Shown here piece after piece: positions 1-11,530 of a stretch of 64,000 nucleotides of DNA. Made by a program: the position numbers and the translations under genes. The notes beneath the pieces are model-generated. The model worked only from the letters and a program-made list of their open reading frames with translations, was not told the origin of the DNA and searched no databases. This DNA is from Gymnopus androsaceus JB14 (lineage: Eukaryota; Basidiomycota; Agaricomycetes; Agaricales; Omphalotaceae): assembly GCA_009733575.1 (NCBI GenBank), contig ML769659.1, positions 25,484-89,483 on the forward strand. The letters are read 5' to 3'. The stretch's first letter is position 1. Each line of letters begins with the position of its first letter.

Positions 1-800
1 ACACTCAAATCTCACTTTTGGCTCTGCGAGTGTTCTGATTTTTGAGGTCGAAGCGGAACTCCTTCAAGAAATTATCTTGAACATCAATGAATAGCTGAAC
101 TCGGATACAGTTTTCGACCAAAATTTGACAAACTTATGCGGCCCTTCGTTGATTCTCCTTCCTTCCATCCTTCTCTTAACTGAACCCTCAAGTTGTGATT
201 TATAATTGGATACCCTCCAAATCGTTTTGCTGACCTCGCATGACCCACAAATTATTTGATCAAAGATGAGAAAAGATCGTGATAAGCACTCAAGATATTC
301 GAAAATCGTACATACATCGCGCGCGCGACCAAAAGTTTCAAGGACCGACCAAAATTTGAACCCAGGCCAACAGGCTTCAAAACGAAATGGATCTGATGGA
401 CTACTGCAGACTGTACTGCTACGATATACCGTATGAATGGGACGATTTCGCCCCCAAAATCGCGCAAATCTAAATTCGGTAAAGCAATAATACATGTAGG
501 TTTTAGGCGGGATAGATGGAGGATAAAAGGCAGAAGGATGGAAGAGGTTGATTTAGGATATGAGAATTAGGATCATCTACTTTACCAAGCCAAAAAAAAA
601 GGAAGACATGAAGTAATAGTACATGCATCGGTGAATCTTTAATCGACCCAGGTTACCACTACCCCAAGATACTAAATATTTGGATGTTGATGCGTCGATT
701 AAGCAAAGATTCTAGCCAACCTATCGTAAGGATAAGAACAGAGAATAATGCTGACAAAATAATTCCTTTTTTGAAGAATATCCTAAGTATGCATAGTGTC
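1..800. other. No recognisable gene
   Basis: Minus-strand frames of up to 143 codons are open here, but the peptides have no family motif, no low-complexity pattern typical of coding sequence in this window, and no visible exon structure. The stretch lies outside the left arm of the inverted duplication. I see nothing I can name. Confidence 0.4.
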
Positions 801-814
801 AAACAATCTGATTA

Positions 815-3800
815 TCTTGATGGTCCGTCGTACAATTCATCCTGATGGTACACTCCCCCACGCACCACGATAGCCACCTACGCCTCATCATCATCCTCTC
901 CTCCACCACCACCACCCCCAAGTCTCCCCAAACTAAACCTCTTATTCCCCCTTCTCTCCGAACGCAGCCTCTCCCTCTCCGCAAGCCTCGTCGCTTCCCA
1001 AGGAATGCGTTTCCCCTAACCCAGGATTCAGATTCTCGCCTCCACTGCCCGCATATGCATCTGAATCGTTGTCGGCACTATCATCCCCATCCATCAACCT
1101 CGTCTCGAATTCCACCGTATGGTATTCTGCCGGAACCAGGTTGGTAGACGAGGTAGCCGCGGTAGGCGTAGTTGGAACAGGTGGAAGAGGGGGGGCACTT
1201 CCTGGAGACATCGCTCCTTCCGGCAACACCCACGCACTACTACCACCACCAGTATACTCCCCTTCATCCCCTTCATCATCCTCCCCATGTAAAGAAATCG
1301 TCCGAGAAATCGGCCTAGCCCCACAATCTACCTCATAATCCGTCCTCTCCAGATCGCTATCCCTCTGCGACCCATCCCTCGCCAAGTTGATCACCTTGGC
1401 CTCATTATTCCCATCCGCCAGCATCGCGTCGAATTCTGTTGGTTGAGGAGTCGAAGAGCCATTGCGCGAATCACACGGAGGCGTAGGCGTAGCTCCAGAT
1501 CGCGAATCATACGGTGTTGGTGTTGGTGTCGCAGTATCGTTTCGAGGATTATTGTATGACGTTGGGGCAGACGATGTCAGCGTACGCATGCTTCTGCTGA
1601 ACAAGCCTCCTCCCATTTTATCCTTCTTGTCTTATCCTTCTTCTTGTCATTCTCCTTTTTCAGACTGAGACTAGCTGTGGATACGCTGACGTTGAAGGAA
1701 TTGGCGAACAGGGAGCCGAATCTGATGCGGCTTGAGGGTGAGGTGGCTGGGGAGAGGAAGAAAGAGAATGATTACTTTGGCTATAGGTCGACCAAGGTTA
1801 CACATACCAATTATCGCATTCGCAGAAGGATCCAAAATTACCGACGGATGAATACCTAAGATCTGATGTGCGAGCTGGGCACGGTATTCGCGCGGCACGT
1901 ATTCTTCAAAGAGGAGGAGCGACGTGGATGTGCGTGGGTCGGAGCTAGTGGAGGCGTTTGCTGGTAGTGATAGCGAAGGTGTTGGTAGCGTTCACATTCA
2001 GATTGACGCGTGTCGTAGAGTCGATAGTTGTAATAAGAGGAAGAAAGAAAGAAAACGTTAGCGTTCAGCATCGAGCGTACCGTGATAGATATAGATCAGC
2101 CATACCTGAGGAACAACCGCCAATATTCGTATTGATCCTAAGTGAAGGCGAGTTTGCGTTTGCGTTGGCGTTTGAACTAGTAGATTTGGAGCTTGGGAGG
2201 GCTTTGAATTCGACCTGTGAAGAGATGCATATGTATGTATATATGTATTGGGACGGGGTAGGGGGGGAGAAAGACGGGAGATGGGAGCAAGGGTGTGCGG
2301 AGCAAGGAGATACGAGGTACGAGATATGAAGTGAAGGGAGAGGGGGAGAGGAGGAGTTAGTTAGTAACGTCAGGGACGTAGACATGAATGCATGTATGAA
2401 TAAGACAAAAAACTTCAACACCCAGCACCCAGCAGCGTGGCGTGTAAACCCCAACCAACCGGGGACCGGTAGGGCCATAGCCAGTATCTATCGAAGAGAA
2501 AATGGAAGTCCAACCTCCAAATCTTCGAAACATGGATAACAGCAAGAAAAGAACACCCCCAAAGTGAAACATAATTCGACTGCGACGCTTGTGAGACCCA
2601 ACACAACGAACGAACGAAAGCTCAACCGCAACGCCGACTCAACTCATCATCTCCATCCCGAAACCCCAAATTCCACCCAAAAAAAAAACTCCATCTCACT
2701 CCGCACTCACCAAAGCCCAATTACATTCTCTAAACAAATCATTCCTCCACCTCTCCCTTTCTCTCTCCCTCTCCTGCTCGCGTTCGCGTTCCTCATCATC
2801 CCATTTCCCGGTAGCACCGATACTCCTACTGAGCGTTAGGGCGGTCTCAGTGTTGAAGCTAAAGGAAGGAAGGAAGGAAAGGTGAGTGAATGAGCGGAAC
2901 TCGGGAGACGAAACGAAAAAAGTAATAAGAAAGGCTAGATAAAATCGTCCGCCGTCCAATGTCTGCTGCACATTACCATCCATCCAGGTCCCTAGCCCAC
3001 CACTACCCAAAACGCCAAAATCGATTTCACTCACCCAATCCCTTCCATGCCAACAGTACTCCCCCCAGCAAAACCCCAACAAACCAAATCAACCCACACA
3101 TCCACAAACGCCGCTTCCACGAGCGCTTCGGTGCCTAGGAGGGGGGTGGTATCGTGTGTGAAGGGGGGGAGGGGCTGCGAGAGCGCGCGTGCCGAGTGGA
3201 AGTAGGTGGCCAAGTGAGGAAAGAGGGTGTTAGAAATAAGTAAGCGTCAGTCAGTCGGCGTCAGCATCACCCAATACTGCAAGGCGAAGGAAAGAAGGAT
3301 ACACACCTTACCCTTCTTCTTCAACCTCTTAGCCAATCCAAAGCTTCCCGTTCTCTCCCTCTCCCTTTCTCGTTCCTTTTCGCGTTCTTGATCTTTATCT
3401 CGCAGGGACTGTAACGTAGATCAAGGAGTGAGTAAAAAGTCACAGAGAGGTAGAACCAAGACGTAGTCATACTTACCCCAAACTCCTGCAACGCTGCGTC
3501 CCACTCCTCCGTATCCAATGTAAACTCGCCAACATCCGTCGGTTTGCCTTTAGTGTCCAGGTATTCCGTGCCTACACAAACCAAAACCAAACCAAATATT
3601 CATTAGCCGTCCCTCTCACTTTCTTATAGCAAATAGAGGATAACATACCTCCACCTGAGCTCCCTGCAGACCACAAACCCCTTCCTGGCGACGCCATCCC
3701 AGCAACACCATAATTCGTCTCTCCCGCTCCCGTCCCCGTTAACACACCTCCGTCACGATCCCCTTCCCGGGCATCGAAACCCGCACTAACAAAGTCGCCC

Positions 3801-5738
3801 CAGGACACACCCTCTCTCCCACTTGGTCCACTCCCACCTTGGTTTGAGTTGAGACTTAACCGTGCCTTCCATGCAGACTCTGTCAAATCGAATTTCAACG
3901 CCGAGGCGGATCCGGATGGAGTAAGGGTGGAGGGAGAAGAAAGGAATCCGGAAGACTCAAACAACCTCCATTGCGCGTCTGTTGGTGTTTTGAATCTTTC
4001 CGAGGAGTCTTTGCCGTTGGGTGCGGAAGGAGACGTAGGCGTTGAGCCACCGCTTAATGCAGATCCGAGTCCGTAGGTGAACGTCGATGCATATGATCCT
4101 CGTCTGTATCCGTATGTAGATGAGGTGTTGCCATAAGAGGAGTTGGACGATCTGGGCCTAGACATTGAGAGTGCGAGGGGATCCACCCCCGGCTCGACGC
4201 CTACAGGGATATTCATTCGTTTCCTATATGAATCAGAGTATCGAGGTGGGAGTTTTTCTTTATCCCTTGCTTTATCTTTGGAAGAGGGGTTAAGGAGTTG
4301 GGGGGATATACGTTTCCATTCTTCACTCCCTGCAAGAGTGTACGTATACGAAGAAGAGGGTTGGCCTGCGCCTGCACCAATTCCGATTTGATCCCACCTC
4401 CCACAACTTGTCACCAAATCCCCATCATATACTGGAACAGTGCGCTTGACGCTAACAACGCGGAGCGTTTTGGCGCCTTGTCTTGGGCCTAGCGCACCTC
4501 TTTCTCCATGAGCTCCGCCTCCATCCATCAGCGCAAGTACCGCATTATGATTACTCAACTCCCTCGGATACTCCATAACCCACTCCTTGCACCTCGTCGG
4601 CACGCCCCCTACGCCTATACCTCCTCCGCCGAGAGACACAGGCGTGTCTTGCCATCGGATGAAGGAAAGTAAGAGATGTTCCATGGCGTGCGTTGAGCGG
4701 AGGTACGAGGTGTATGTCGCGGTGAATGGATGTGAGGGGCTGCCTAGGGTGGTAGCCAGCGATGAATTGGGGGACGAGGACGAGGCAAGGCCAGACGCGG
4801 ATGCATCCAACCCAAAAACCAAAATGCCAAACAGCGGTGCCAGCGTGGGAGGTGTACATCTCGACCTTGGCGCTATGCGCTACGAGGCGCGAGAGCAGAG
4901 AGAAGAGAGTTAGTAGGGATTGTTTGAGTTGGGGTGGGATTATCGCTATGGGTGTTAATTCGAGTTCAAGCTGGTCTTGTTCACCAACGCTCTGTTTCGG
5001 AACCTTAACCATTGTATCCAACAACTGCGCGAAATGCGCTGGGGGGTAGCCTAATCGATGTTCCTCCGCTGCCCAGTTTAGGTATGCGAGGTAAGGGATG
5101 AGGGCTCCCGGGGAGAGAGTCTGCGTTGTAGCTGTACTTGGAGTGGACGTTCCAGGAGGCGTGGAACTGGAAGGAGCAGGCATAGTCTCCACCCTAACGA
5201 CTCTCGCCAGTCCCCACCTCAACAACATCCCTAGCTCATGTGGCCCTGCAAACCGCGCTTCATCGAGGAACGCTTCTCTCCCTGCTCCTGCACCTTTCCC
5301 CGCACTCGCACCCACACTACACACAATCCCCACAAACTTGTCAATCAACCTCCTCACCCTCCCCGCATCCAAATCCATTGCATCCGTGCTAAACACGAAT
5401 GGGGTAGATACGTCTAGGGTTTCACTAACGACCGATACGAGTGTTTCCAGGTGCGTGAGGGAGAGAGTTAGGGTTGGGTAGGGCGAGAGATGGCCACCCG
5501 AGCTAGTAATACTGCCACCTTCTGTATTAGAGCTGCCTGCGCTGGTCTCTAAAAACTGTCCACTTGCATCCGTCCGAACCCTTGACGAGGGCCCAGGTGG
5601 TGTCTGTGGGTGGTGAGAACGTGTGGAACGGGAGAATAGCGAGGGCATTTTCCGTGTGCTGAGATTGGGCTTCCGTTCGTTGACAATGATAGTAGCTAAG
5701 CCTGGGCGGCGTACGGTTAGTCCTGGCATCGTATTCAC
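815..5738 (-). pseudogene. Msb1/Mug8-like gene, decayed inverted copy
   Basis: Near full-length diverged copy of the intact gene at 12004-18428, on the opposite strand. Reading from 5738 leftwards it keeps the same exons: the long first exon (motifs GALIPYLAYLNWAAEEHRLG and FTATYTSYLRSTHAMEHLLL), then small exons with EYLDTKGKPTDVGEFTLD, GSFGLAKRLKKK and DVWVDLVCWGFAG, then the basic/proline-rich last exon. It cannot be functional. A one-base indel near 4865-4872 shifts frame just after AHSAK. A five-base insertion near 1630-1640 shifts frame before MGGGLFS. A deletion of about 17 bases near 990-1000 removes part of the basic helix seen in the intact copy. A tryptophan codon has become TAG near 862. 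About 290 bases are then missing and homology ends near 815, so roughly the last 330 codons are absent. The intact gene's intron positions are still recognisable. Confidence 0.85.
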
Positions 5739-6225
5739 TAGATAGCAAACGACGTACCTTTGCCTCTGTTTCGTTCGCGCTTTTATAATAGCTTTGTCCC
5801 ACTCAACGTCCTCCTTCCTTCTTAATGCCTTCTGTAGACCGCAACTTCACAAATCTATCGCTAGCCGCAAATCCACCGGAGGGAGATTGAATGAATAACC
5901 GGTTCTTCTTTCGTCGTTATCTCGTACGCAAGACGCAAATCCCCTTTCTGTTGCTGTTATCTTCATATCGTATTATCTTCGTATCGTGTTATCTTGGTAT
6001 CGTATTCGCCTCAAAGTGAACGAGAGGGGTGGGCAGAGAGGAGGAGTGTGTCGAGATGTACGTCAAGCCGCAACGCAAATCCTCGTACAGCCGCGTGCGT
6101 GTGCGTATGAAGAGCAACTGTGGCTACGATGACGACGAGAGAGGGCAGAGGAAACCAGACCAGACCAGCTGGCAAGAACTAACCGTACAGATAGAATTCA
6201 GAACAATCGACTGACTGACTGACTG
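815..6225 (-). repeat. Left arm of a long inverted duplication
   Basis: The arm contains the decayed Msb1/Mug8 copy plus about 450 bp of its 5' flank. Upstream homology with the right arm is visible by eye: both carry TTAGTTCTT followed shortly by AGCTGGTCTGG, then a GTCATCGTAGCCAC block and a CTTGACGTACATCTCGACAC block. It fades near 6190-6225, next to an SDR pseudogene. The matching right arm is about 11500-17440, so the arms are head-to-head with about 5.3 kb between them. Confidence 0.8.
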
Positions 6226-6780
6226 AATATTACGCACGGACTCAACATCAGGATTTTCCTTGGCCAGCTCCCAGACTCTTTTCCGCTATGTCGTGCGATC
6301 AAGAGCGTCCAGAGTAACAGGATTGAAAACTGTCTCTGTGACCAATCTTTGTCAAATGCTATCTTAAACTCCGCTAAAGGAGTATGCAAGATTCTCTTAA
6401 GAATAGTTCTTACACTCGAAGAGTGAAGAAAGTACCAGTTATGATGACTTTCTTGATTCCGATGTCGATGGACTGGCGCACAATGTGAAGTGTACCATGA
6501 TAAGTACCCTGTAATTCGAATCAGGACAAGTTATTAATACGAAGGGAAAGATAAAAAGCTAACATGGAATAACTCGTCACTGGATTTGTCGAATGACACC
6601 GGCGCTGCCACATGAACGATTGCGTCTATCAAGCCCTCGCTGTAGCTGGAGACGAGCGTCGACATTGAACGACCTCTGAGGCAGGAGCACCAGGAAAGAT
6701 GCCTTGCAGTTTAGAAGCTGAACGGGGACACGGTATTCCTTTTCCAAAAGCTGATCTATGACGTGTGATCAAACGAAACT
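6225..6780 (-). pseudogene. SDR (NAD(P)-dependent epimerase/reductase) fragment, N-terminal and middle part
   Basis: The minus strand matches the SDR gene copy at 19390-20578 from its second exon (sequence for the helix after the Rossmann glycine motif, with LLEKEYRV near 6740) through IVHVAAPV near 6620, the segment LHIVRQSID..IKKVIITGTF near 6440-6490, and the NPVTLDALDRT and KRVWELAKE region near 6240-6330. The frame is broken repeatedly and the start codon, glycine motif and C-terminal third are missing. It abuts the end of the left inverted-duplication arm. It is a relic. Confidence 0.7.
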
Positions 6781-7380
6781 GGTTCCTCTGGTGACCTATA
6801 TGGCGAGGAGGAGGAAATATGGAAGAAAAAATCGTATCCGAGCCACAAAAACTAATTGGGACATTCTCGCTAGATTCGTGAAGAAAAGAAGGTAATAGGC
6901 GCTCAAACTGGCGCTTAGAGTCTGTTCTGTAACTTCTTTCACCAGTTCGGTAAGATTACTGATACGTACCAGTAATTTCTTCCCCAGCAGGACAAGGAAG
7001 TTGATCTGCCATTTCAAAACCGAGGCTCTTTAACCGTCGCCTTGATGCTGATCAATGGGACCCTTCTTCTTTTCTGGCTAAGTATTCCTTCTATATGTAG
7101 AGATCCTCGACCCCAACACTAACAAGGCTACCCCGAACGCTGATCTTTCACACCAACGTTGATTGTCAAACCATAGAATTCCCAGTGAAAGGTCCTGCAT
7201 ACTGCCAGATGGAAATCAATCGCTTCCAACGTACGTGCACATGGTAGAGGTTAATCTGAGCGCGCATCTTTAGATTTGTTGGGAGCCGTCTTCAACAGCC
7301 GTTGGGCCGCATAATTCGATCTACACTTTGGAATCACTTTCATAATCGCACCTTTAACAGGTGTGTACTGTACACGATCT
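6781..7380. other. Intergenic, nothing recognised
   Basis: A 73-codon minus-strand frame (6796-7017) is open but shows no family signature. No tRNA, repeat or transposon end was seen. Confidence 0.4.
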
Positions 7381-7384
7381 CATG

Positions 7385-8960
7385 TCGAGTCTAGGTAACG
7401 TAAGGCAACTACATAACTTGCGTGGTTGGGAGTTTCACAAGACATTTGGCGGAAGGGTGTACGGTGGTAACATTGCGTATGTGTTTACGATCTGATATCT
7501 CAGATGGGTCTGCTTTCCAGATGAAGCAGCCCTCCAGCGTAAGCTCACCCGGTTTGAAGAGGTTGCTGTCTTTTCGACATTACCTGAAGACAAGGGCTTA
7601 TACACATTTGACCCAATCGGTGAGTATCATGTTAGGCAGGAACTGATCTCAAACCATATCAGGATGGATCCCTGTTCCAGCCCCTTCGTAATGAGTATGC
7701 ACTTTACTATCATCTCTTCATAAGTGCTATTAGGACCGAAACACTCCTGGTCGGACTCGTAAGCACCATCGTCGAAAGCAGCTCAGTGAGTGAGTTGTCA
7801 AACTTGTGCATGCTCAGTTGTCAAACTTGTGCATGCTCAAAAACGATTTAACATCTGCTGCTTTATAGTGCCAATCTTTTACAATGTAGTTGACTAGGTA
7901 TGGTACTCTTAATATTCTATCTACGTAGCTTAAATCGGCTTTAAATCATTACTTTCAAAGCGGACCTCAAGATGCCAGATCCATTCCAATCCTCATCCCA
8001 ACATGAGTGATTAAATTTGGAGTTTACAGATCGATCTTATATGGATGGCCCGTACCCCACTTGAGCTCATTGGTCAATCGGGCCTCGGGTACTCGTTTGA
8101 CAACATGGTGGATGATGTACCGATGCATAAATATAGTATATTGATGAAGGATTTCGCGTATGTGTTCAATTTCAGTGAATCTACTTCTCGTATTACTAAT
8201 ACCCTATAGCCCCTTCCGTTGGCCATGAAGCTCTTACCGACAAATGTTCGCACCTTCATCATGAATATCACTCCCTGGAAAATCCTCCATGATGTTCGGG
8301 ACATGGTTTTCTGTCGAGATTATGAGAAAAAGAAACGCGCACTTGAGAAGATGAGGAGCCCGTGGTGAGGCAGAGAGGACAGGAAAGATAGCACCACGAG
8401 TAAGTGCGTCTACTTTTTCCTGCGTTACGAATCCTCGTTGAAGCATGTTTGGTAGTGAGAGAGAATGTGAAAGCTGACACCCAAGATAAACTCGAGGAAG
8501 AAGAGATCATTGCTCAAATTCAGTCTCTCTCTTACCTCGGCGAGCGCAGCACATTCATACCTTTGCCGTCATTTTGACATTGCGGAAGAGTGCCATGTCT
8601 CGTATTCTCCATCTTGCTTCACCCAATTGTCCAGGAGGACAAAATGTGACAAGAAATAATTGAAGCTCGAACGGAATGTCAAGGCGGAAATTTGAAGCTA
8701 CGATGAATTGGTGGGGCTTCCATATCTCGACGTAGTGTGTATAGAGGCCTTACGACTGTGCGTATATTTAGTGCCTCCGGGACTATTATTCTGACTTTCT
8801 TCCGCAGATTTAAACCGGTGTCTATCTTGATGCGAGTGTATATTTTCTTTGGACTAACCTATAAACCAAAAGTTGATAACGACGCGCTCTCCAGGGCTCG
8901 CGAGAACCACCATAGCTAACTAAGCGTATCCCGTTGATTTAGCTGATTCTTTGTCTGATT
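7385..8960 (+). pseudogene. Cytochrome P450 pseudogene
   Basis: P450 landmarks appear in order on the plus strand, but in different frames with stops between them. An N-terminal segment near 7385-7460 reads GNVRQLHNLRGWEFHKTFGG, the usual start of the catalytic domain in agaricomycete P450s. Near 8036-8100 is WMARTPLELIGQSGLGYSFD, a typical helix C-D block. Near 8480-8530 is KLEEEEII, which normally precedes the oxygen-binding helix I. Near 8700-8755 is YDELVGLPYLDVVCIEALRL, which contains the helix K ExxR motif. I could not find the haem-binding FxxGxRxCxG loop, so the C-terminus is missing or unreadable. Family knowledge: these are microsomal monooxygenases. Lying among SDR relics, it may come from a lost secondary-metabolism locus, which is inference. 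Confidence 0.75.
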
Positions 8961-9948
8961 CAGCGCCGCAGCTGTAAGTAAGGTGACTACATCTTATTCG
9001 CTCTACAAAGCCAACTCGAGACGTTAGAAGGTACGGCGGGTGGCTGGGCAAGGACACCAGTGTTCCGCGCAATGCGGATTGCACTAGCTAGCTCGGAATC
9101 CGCATCATCGAAATTCGAGAATGTTGGTGGACAAGGCAGCGCGCTTGTCCGGAAGAGTGCTAGTAGTTTGTGATGCGAAGAAGTGAGCTTACCGAAAGCC
9201 TCCTTAGCCTAAGCTACGATTCCCAAGAAAGAGAGTCAAAGTGGTGAAAAGGAGAAGCTAGTAGAAGCGGTTAGACCGCAATCACAGGAGTCTTGCGTAC
9301 AAGCTCAATTTCGGTGGACGTTTGCTCATCAACCATCTCTAGGACCTCGCCTCTTTGACCTCGACCAATGGGTCCCATGATTGTTTCTATATCACGACTC
9401 CCTATCTTTGTTAGTTCCCTTGGCTCTGTTACTCGTTCTACGCTGACGCCTCTTTCTGGTGACTAAATCCAAATCTGACGAGTCTCCATTTCCACATTGA
9501 ACTCTGAGTAGGTATACCTGCACTGAAACAATGGATACTTACAAGTTACTGATGTGATTAGTGATCCAGTGGCATTTTAAACACGTTACACTAACTAGGT
9601 TGTCTTTGCAAGTCAAAGCGTAAAATATCAATGATATCGGAGATCTATATTGTTGTTAGATTAGGCTAGGTTTATTACCAGCTTGGGACCAAGTGCTGAT
9701 ACGCCGGAATCCAAAAATTCATGAGCTACTCTAATGTGCTTAAAAACATCAGTGTTCTTGGACCAGCCCATAGCGGTTGAGATGAACTTATCAATGCTTT
9801 GGTTCAGGCTGTGGTGGATCCGTGATACATACTACTTATGCAGAGACCAAGAGTACGAAGAATTAAAAATATATCTATTTACTAGATGGTACGTTGGTAC
9901 AGAGTCACCGAATTTGCATAACATAACACGATGTATTCTTGAGTTCTT
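8961..9948. other. Intergenic, nothing recognised
   Basis: The region is AT-rich with only short frames on either strand. I looked for the missing haem-binding end of the P450 relic and did not find it. Confidence 0.4.
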
Positions 9949-10359
9949 CTAAATATTTTTACGTTGTTTCTCCCAGGTGAGTGTAGCATCGATCCCAGGA
10001 AGCGCACTTTCCTCCCAAGGTATAGTATATACTCTTTCATCCCCAATTATCGGTTGTAAACCTCGGAGTCGTATTGAGCAGAGCATCAATCTGGTTAGGA
10101 GGTACATCATACATGATCCTCCTTCGGAAGTCGGTCTGGAAGCTAAGGTCTTTCCTGACTTATCAAGTCTGCCGCATCCTTCCACTCGGCACTTGAACGT
10201 TGTAGCTGAAATAGTGAATTGTTTACCCCGGTCAGGAATACTAGGAGGCATAGAAAGCGCTGCTATGTGAGCTCTAGCAACATCACGCACGTTCGAGTCG
10301 ACCAGATGACCGATAGATTCATGGAAGGGGAAGCCCCAGACCCCAGTAAGTAGTTGCAA
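9949..10359 (-). pseudogene. SDR fragment, C-terminal part
   Basis: The minus strand reads NVRDVARAHIAALS then KQFTISATTFK, and ends IPWEESALPGIDA..WEKQRKNI. This parallels the last 130 codons of the SDR copy at 20240-20578 (VDVRDVARAHVAALS, KRFIISATTFK, IPWEDTALAGIDA, WEKQRKDI). The middle is shifted into another frame, so the family segment between ATTFK and YTIPWEE is garbled. It is not simply the downstream end of the 6225-6780 fragment, because that gene reads leftwards and its C-terminus would lie below 6225. The two therefore come from different copies or from a rearrangement. Confidence 0.7.
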
Positions 10360-10559
10360 TGATATGAAATCCCCGCGTTGGTACTGGTTCCTATGCTATC
10401 AAAGGTAATGGTATTTCACTTGAGTCCATTTTGCTTCAGCCCTTAGCTAAGTATACCATCCCTTCAAAATGCTGGTCGGCTGGGCCCAGCTATAATGGAC
10501 TGCCAATGGCGGGAATTGGTTGCAAGTTACTAGGTATGTTACGCCAAGCAACCAAGCAA

Positions 10560-10627
10560 GCGTTAACAGTCCAAGCTAATCCTGGAATTGCCTGAGTCGA
10601 CCTGGGGTTCAGTTCCCTCTTAATACA
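10560..10627 (+). pseudogene. tRNA-Gly pseudogene (intronless)
   Basis: This is a diverged relative of the tRNA at 10989-11081. Acceptor halves GCGTTAA/TTAATAC are still largely complementary, the anticodon region reads TTGCC, and the T arm is recognisable (GGGGTTCAGTTCCC). The D arm is degraded and the conserved TTCGA of the T loop is TTCAG. It lacks the intron of the neighbouring copy. Confidence 0.5.
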
Positions 10628-10988
10628 TTGAATGACATAGCGGGAGAATAGTAGGTTTTTTCTGCCATCCTTTACAAGTCTTCTTCTGATGCATGCTGCA
10701 GTGTGCGGATCTAGGATTGAGTGACAATATTATCATACGTACTTCCTACTTACCCTCAGTCTTGTAGTTTGACATCAAGTTGCAAGTAAGTACATACACG
10801 TATGTCCAGGATATGATCTGATTGAAGTACTGAATGATCTGTTAAAGTTTAGGGGAGACTTGATATATATATAAATGTATTGTTGAGTAGACTCGGAGTG
10901 CTGAGAAGAGACGTTTTGCTCAGATGAAGTTTAGATACTTGTAAGCTGAGTCTCTTGGTGTAAAGATAAATCATAAAGGCTCAAGCAT
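10628..10988. other. Intergenic, nothing recognised
   Basis: Spacer between the tRNA-Gly relic and the tRNA-Gly gene. It has a short TA dinucleotide run near 10864-10875 and no coding signal. Confidence 0.4.
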
Positions 10989-11081
10989 GCATTAATGGGG
11001 TAGTGGTAACCTGGGTCGTTGCCATAGGATATGTGTAGGTGGATTCTCGACCCGCCGGGGGTTCGATTCCCTCTTAATGCA
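10989..11081 (+). tRNA. tRNA-Gly (GCC) with intron
   Basis: A cloverleaf can be drawn: acceptor stem GCATTAA/TTAATGC (7 bp), D stem GGGT/ACCT with loop AGTGGTA, anticodon stem GGTCG/CGACC, anticodon GCC at 11021-11023 after TT, and T arm GGGGG-TTCGATT-CCCTC with one G-U pair. A 22-nt intron (about 11025-11046) sits one base 3' of the anticodon, the usual position for eukaryotic tRNA introns. The discriminator base is A. The GTAGTGG and GGTTCGATTCC blocks are the expected A and B box promoter elements. Confidence 0.75.
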
Positions 11082-11530
11082 TTATTTGTGTTTTCCTTCT
11101 CTTTTTTCCCTGTGATAGTACTGTACGTTCCACAGCGCATATGGTGTTGACAGTATCATTATAATATGTACCTGCGTTGAGCCCGGGAGTCTGGCAAGCC
11201 TCGGATCGCGATAGAAAGATGGAAGATGCCGCGGGATGTAAGTAAGATGGAAAGATGAAAGACGGATTGAATACTGAGTCAGTGTCACTGATCTCATCCC
11301 GTCCCATGTGCAGCACCATGCCCTCCAAAAAGTACCCGACACTCCCCACTCTGAACGTGGATGGCGGGATCGGGTGAGGGCGGTTTTCGGGATTCGGGTT
11401 GGCATAGCATCCGGAAGTATCTTTGAAAGTATATTCAGAACAGGCACAAAGGCGCGCCGATGAGCTGTGTTATGTAATCACTGTGATTTGATTTGATTCG
11501 ATTCATTCTGTCAGTTGTCGGTCAGTCGAT
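11082..11530. other. Intergenic between tRNA-Gly and the Msb1-like gene flank
   Basis: Minus-strand frames of 91 and 121 codons overlap here without any recognisable motif. From about 11500 the sequence becomes the right arm of the inverted duplication. No feature is called. Confidence 0.4.

Noticed and set aside
942..1616. A 224-codon minus-strand frame as a separate gene
   Set aside because: It is the last-exon remnant of the decayed Msb1/Mug8 copy and continues its reading frame across a frameshift.
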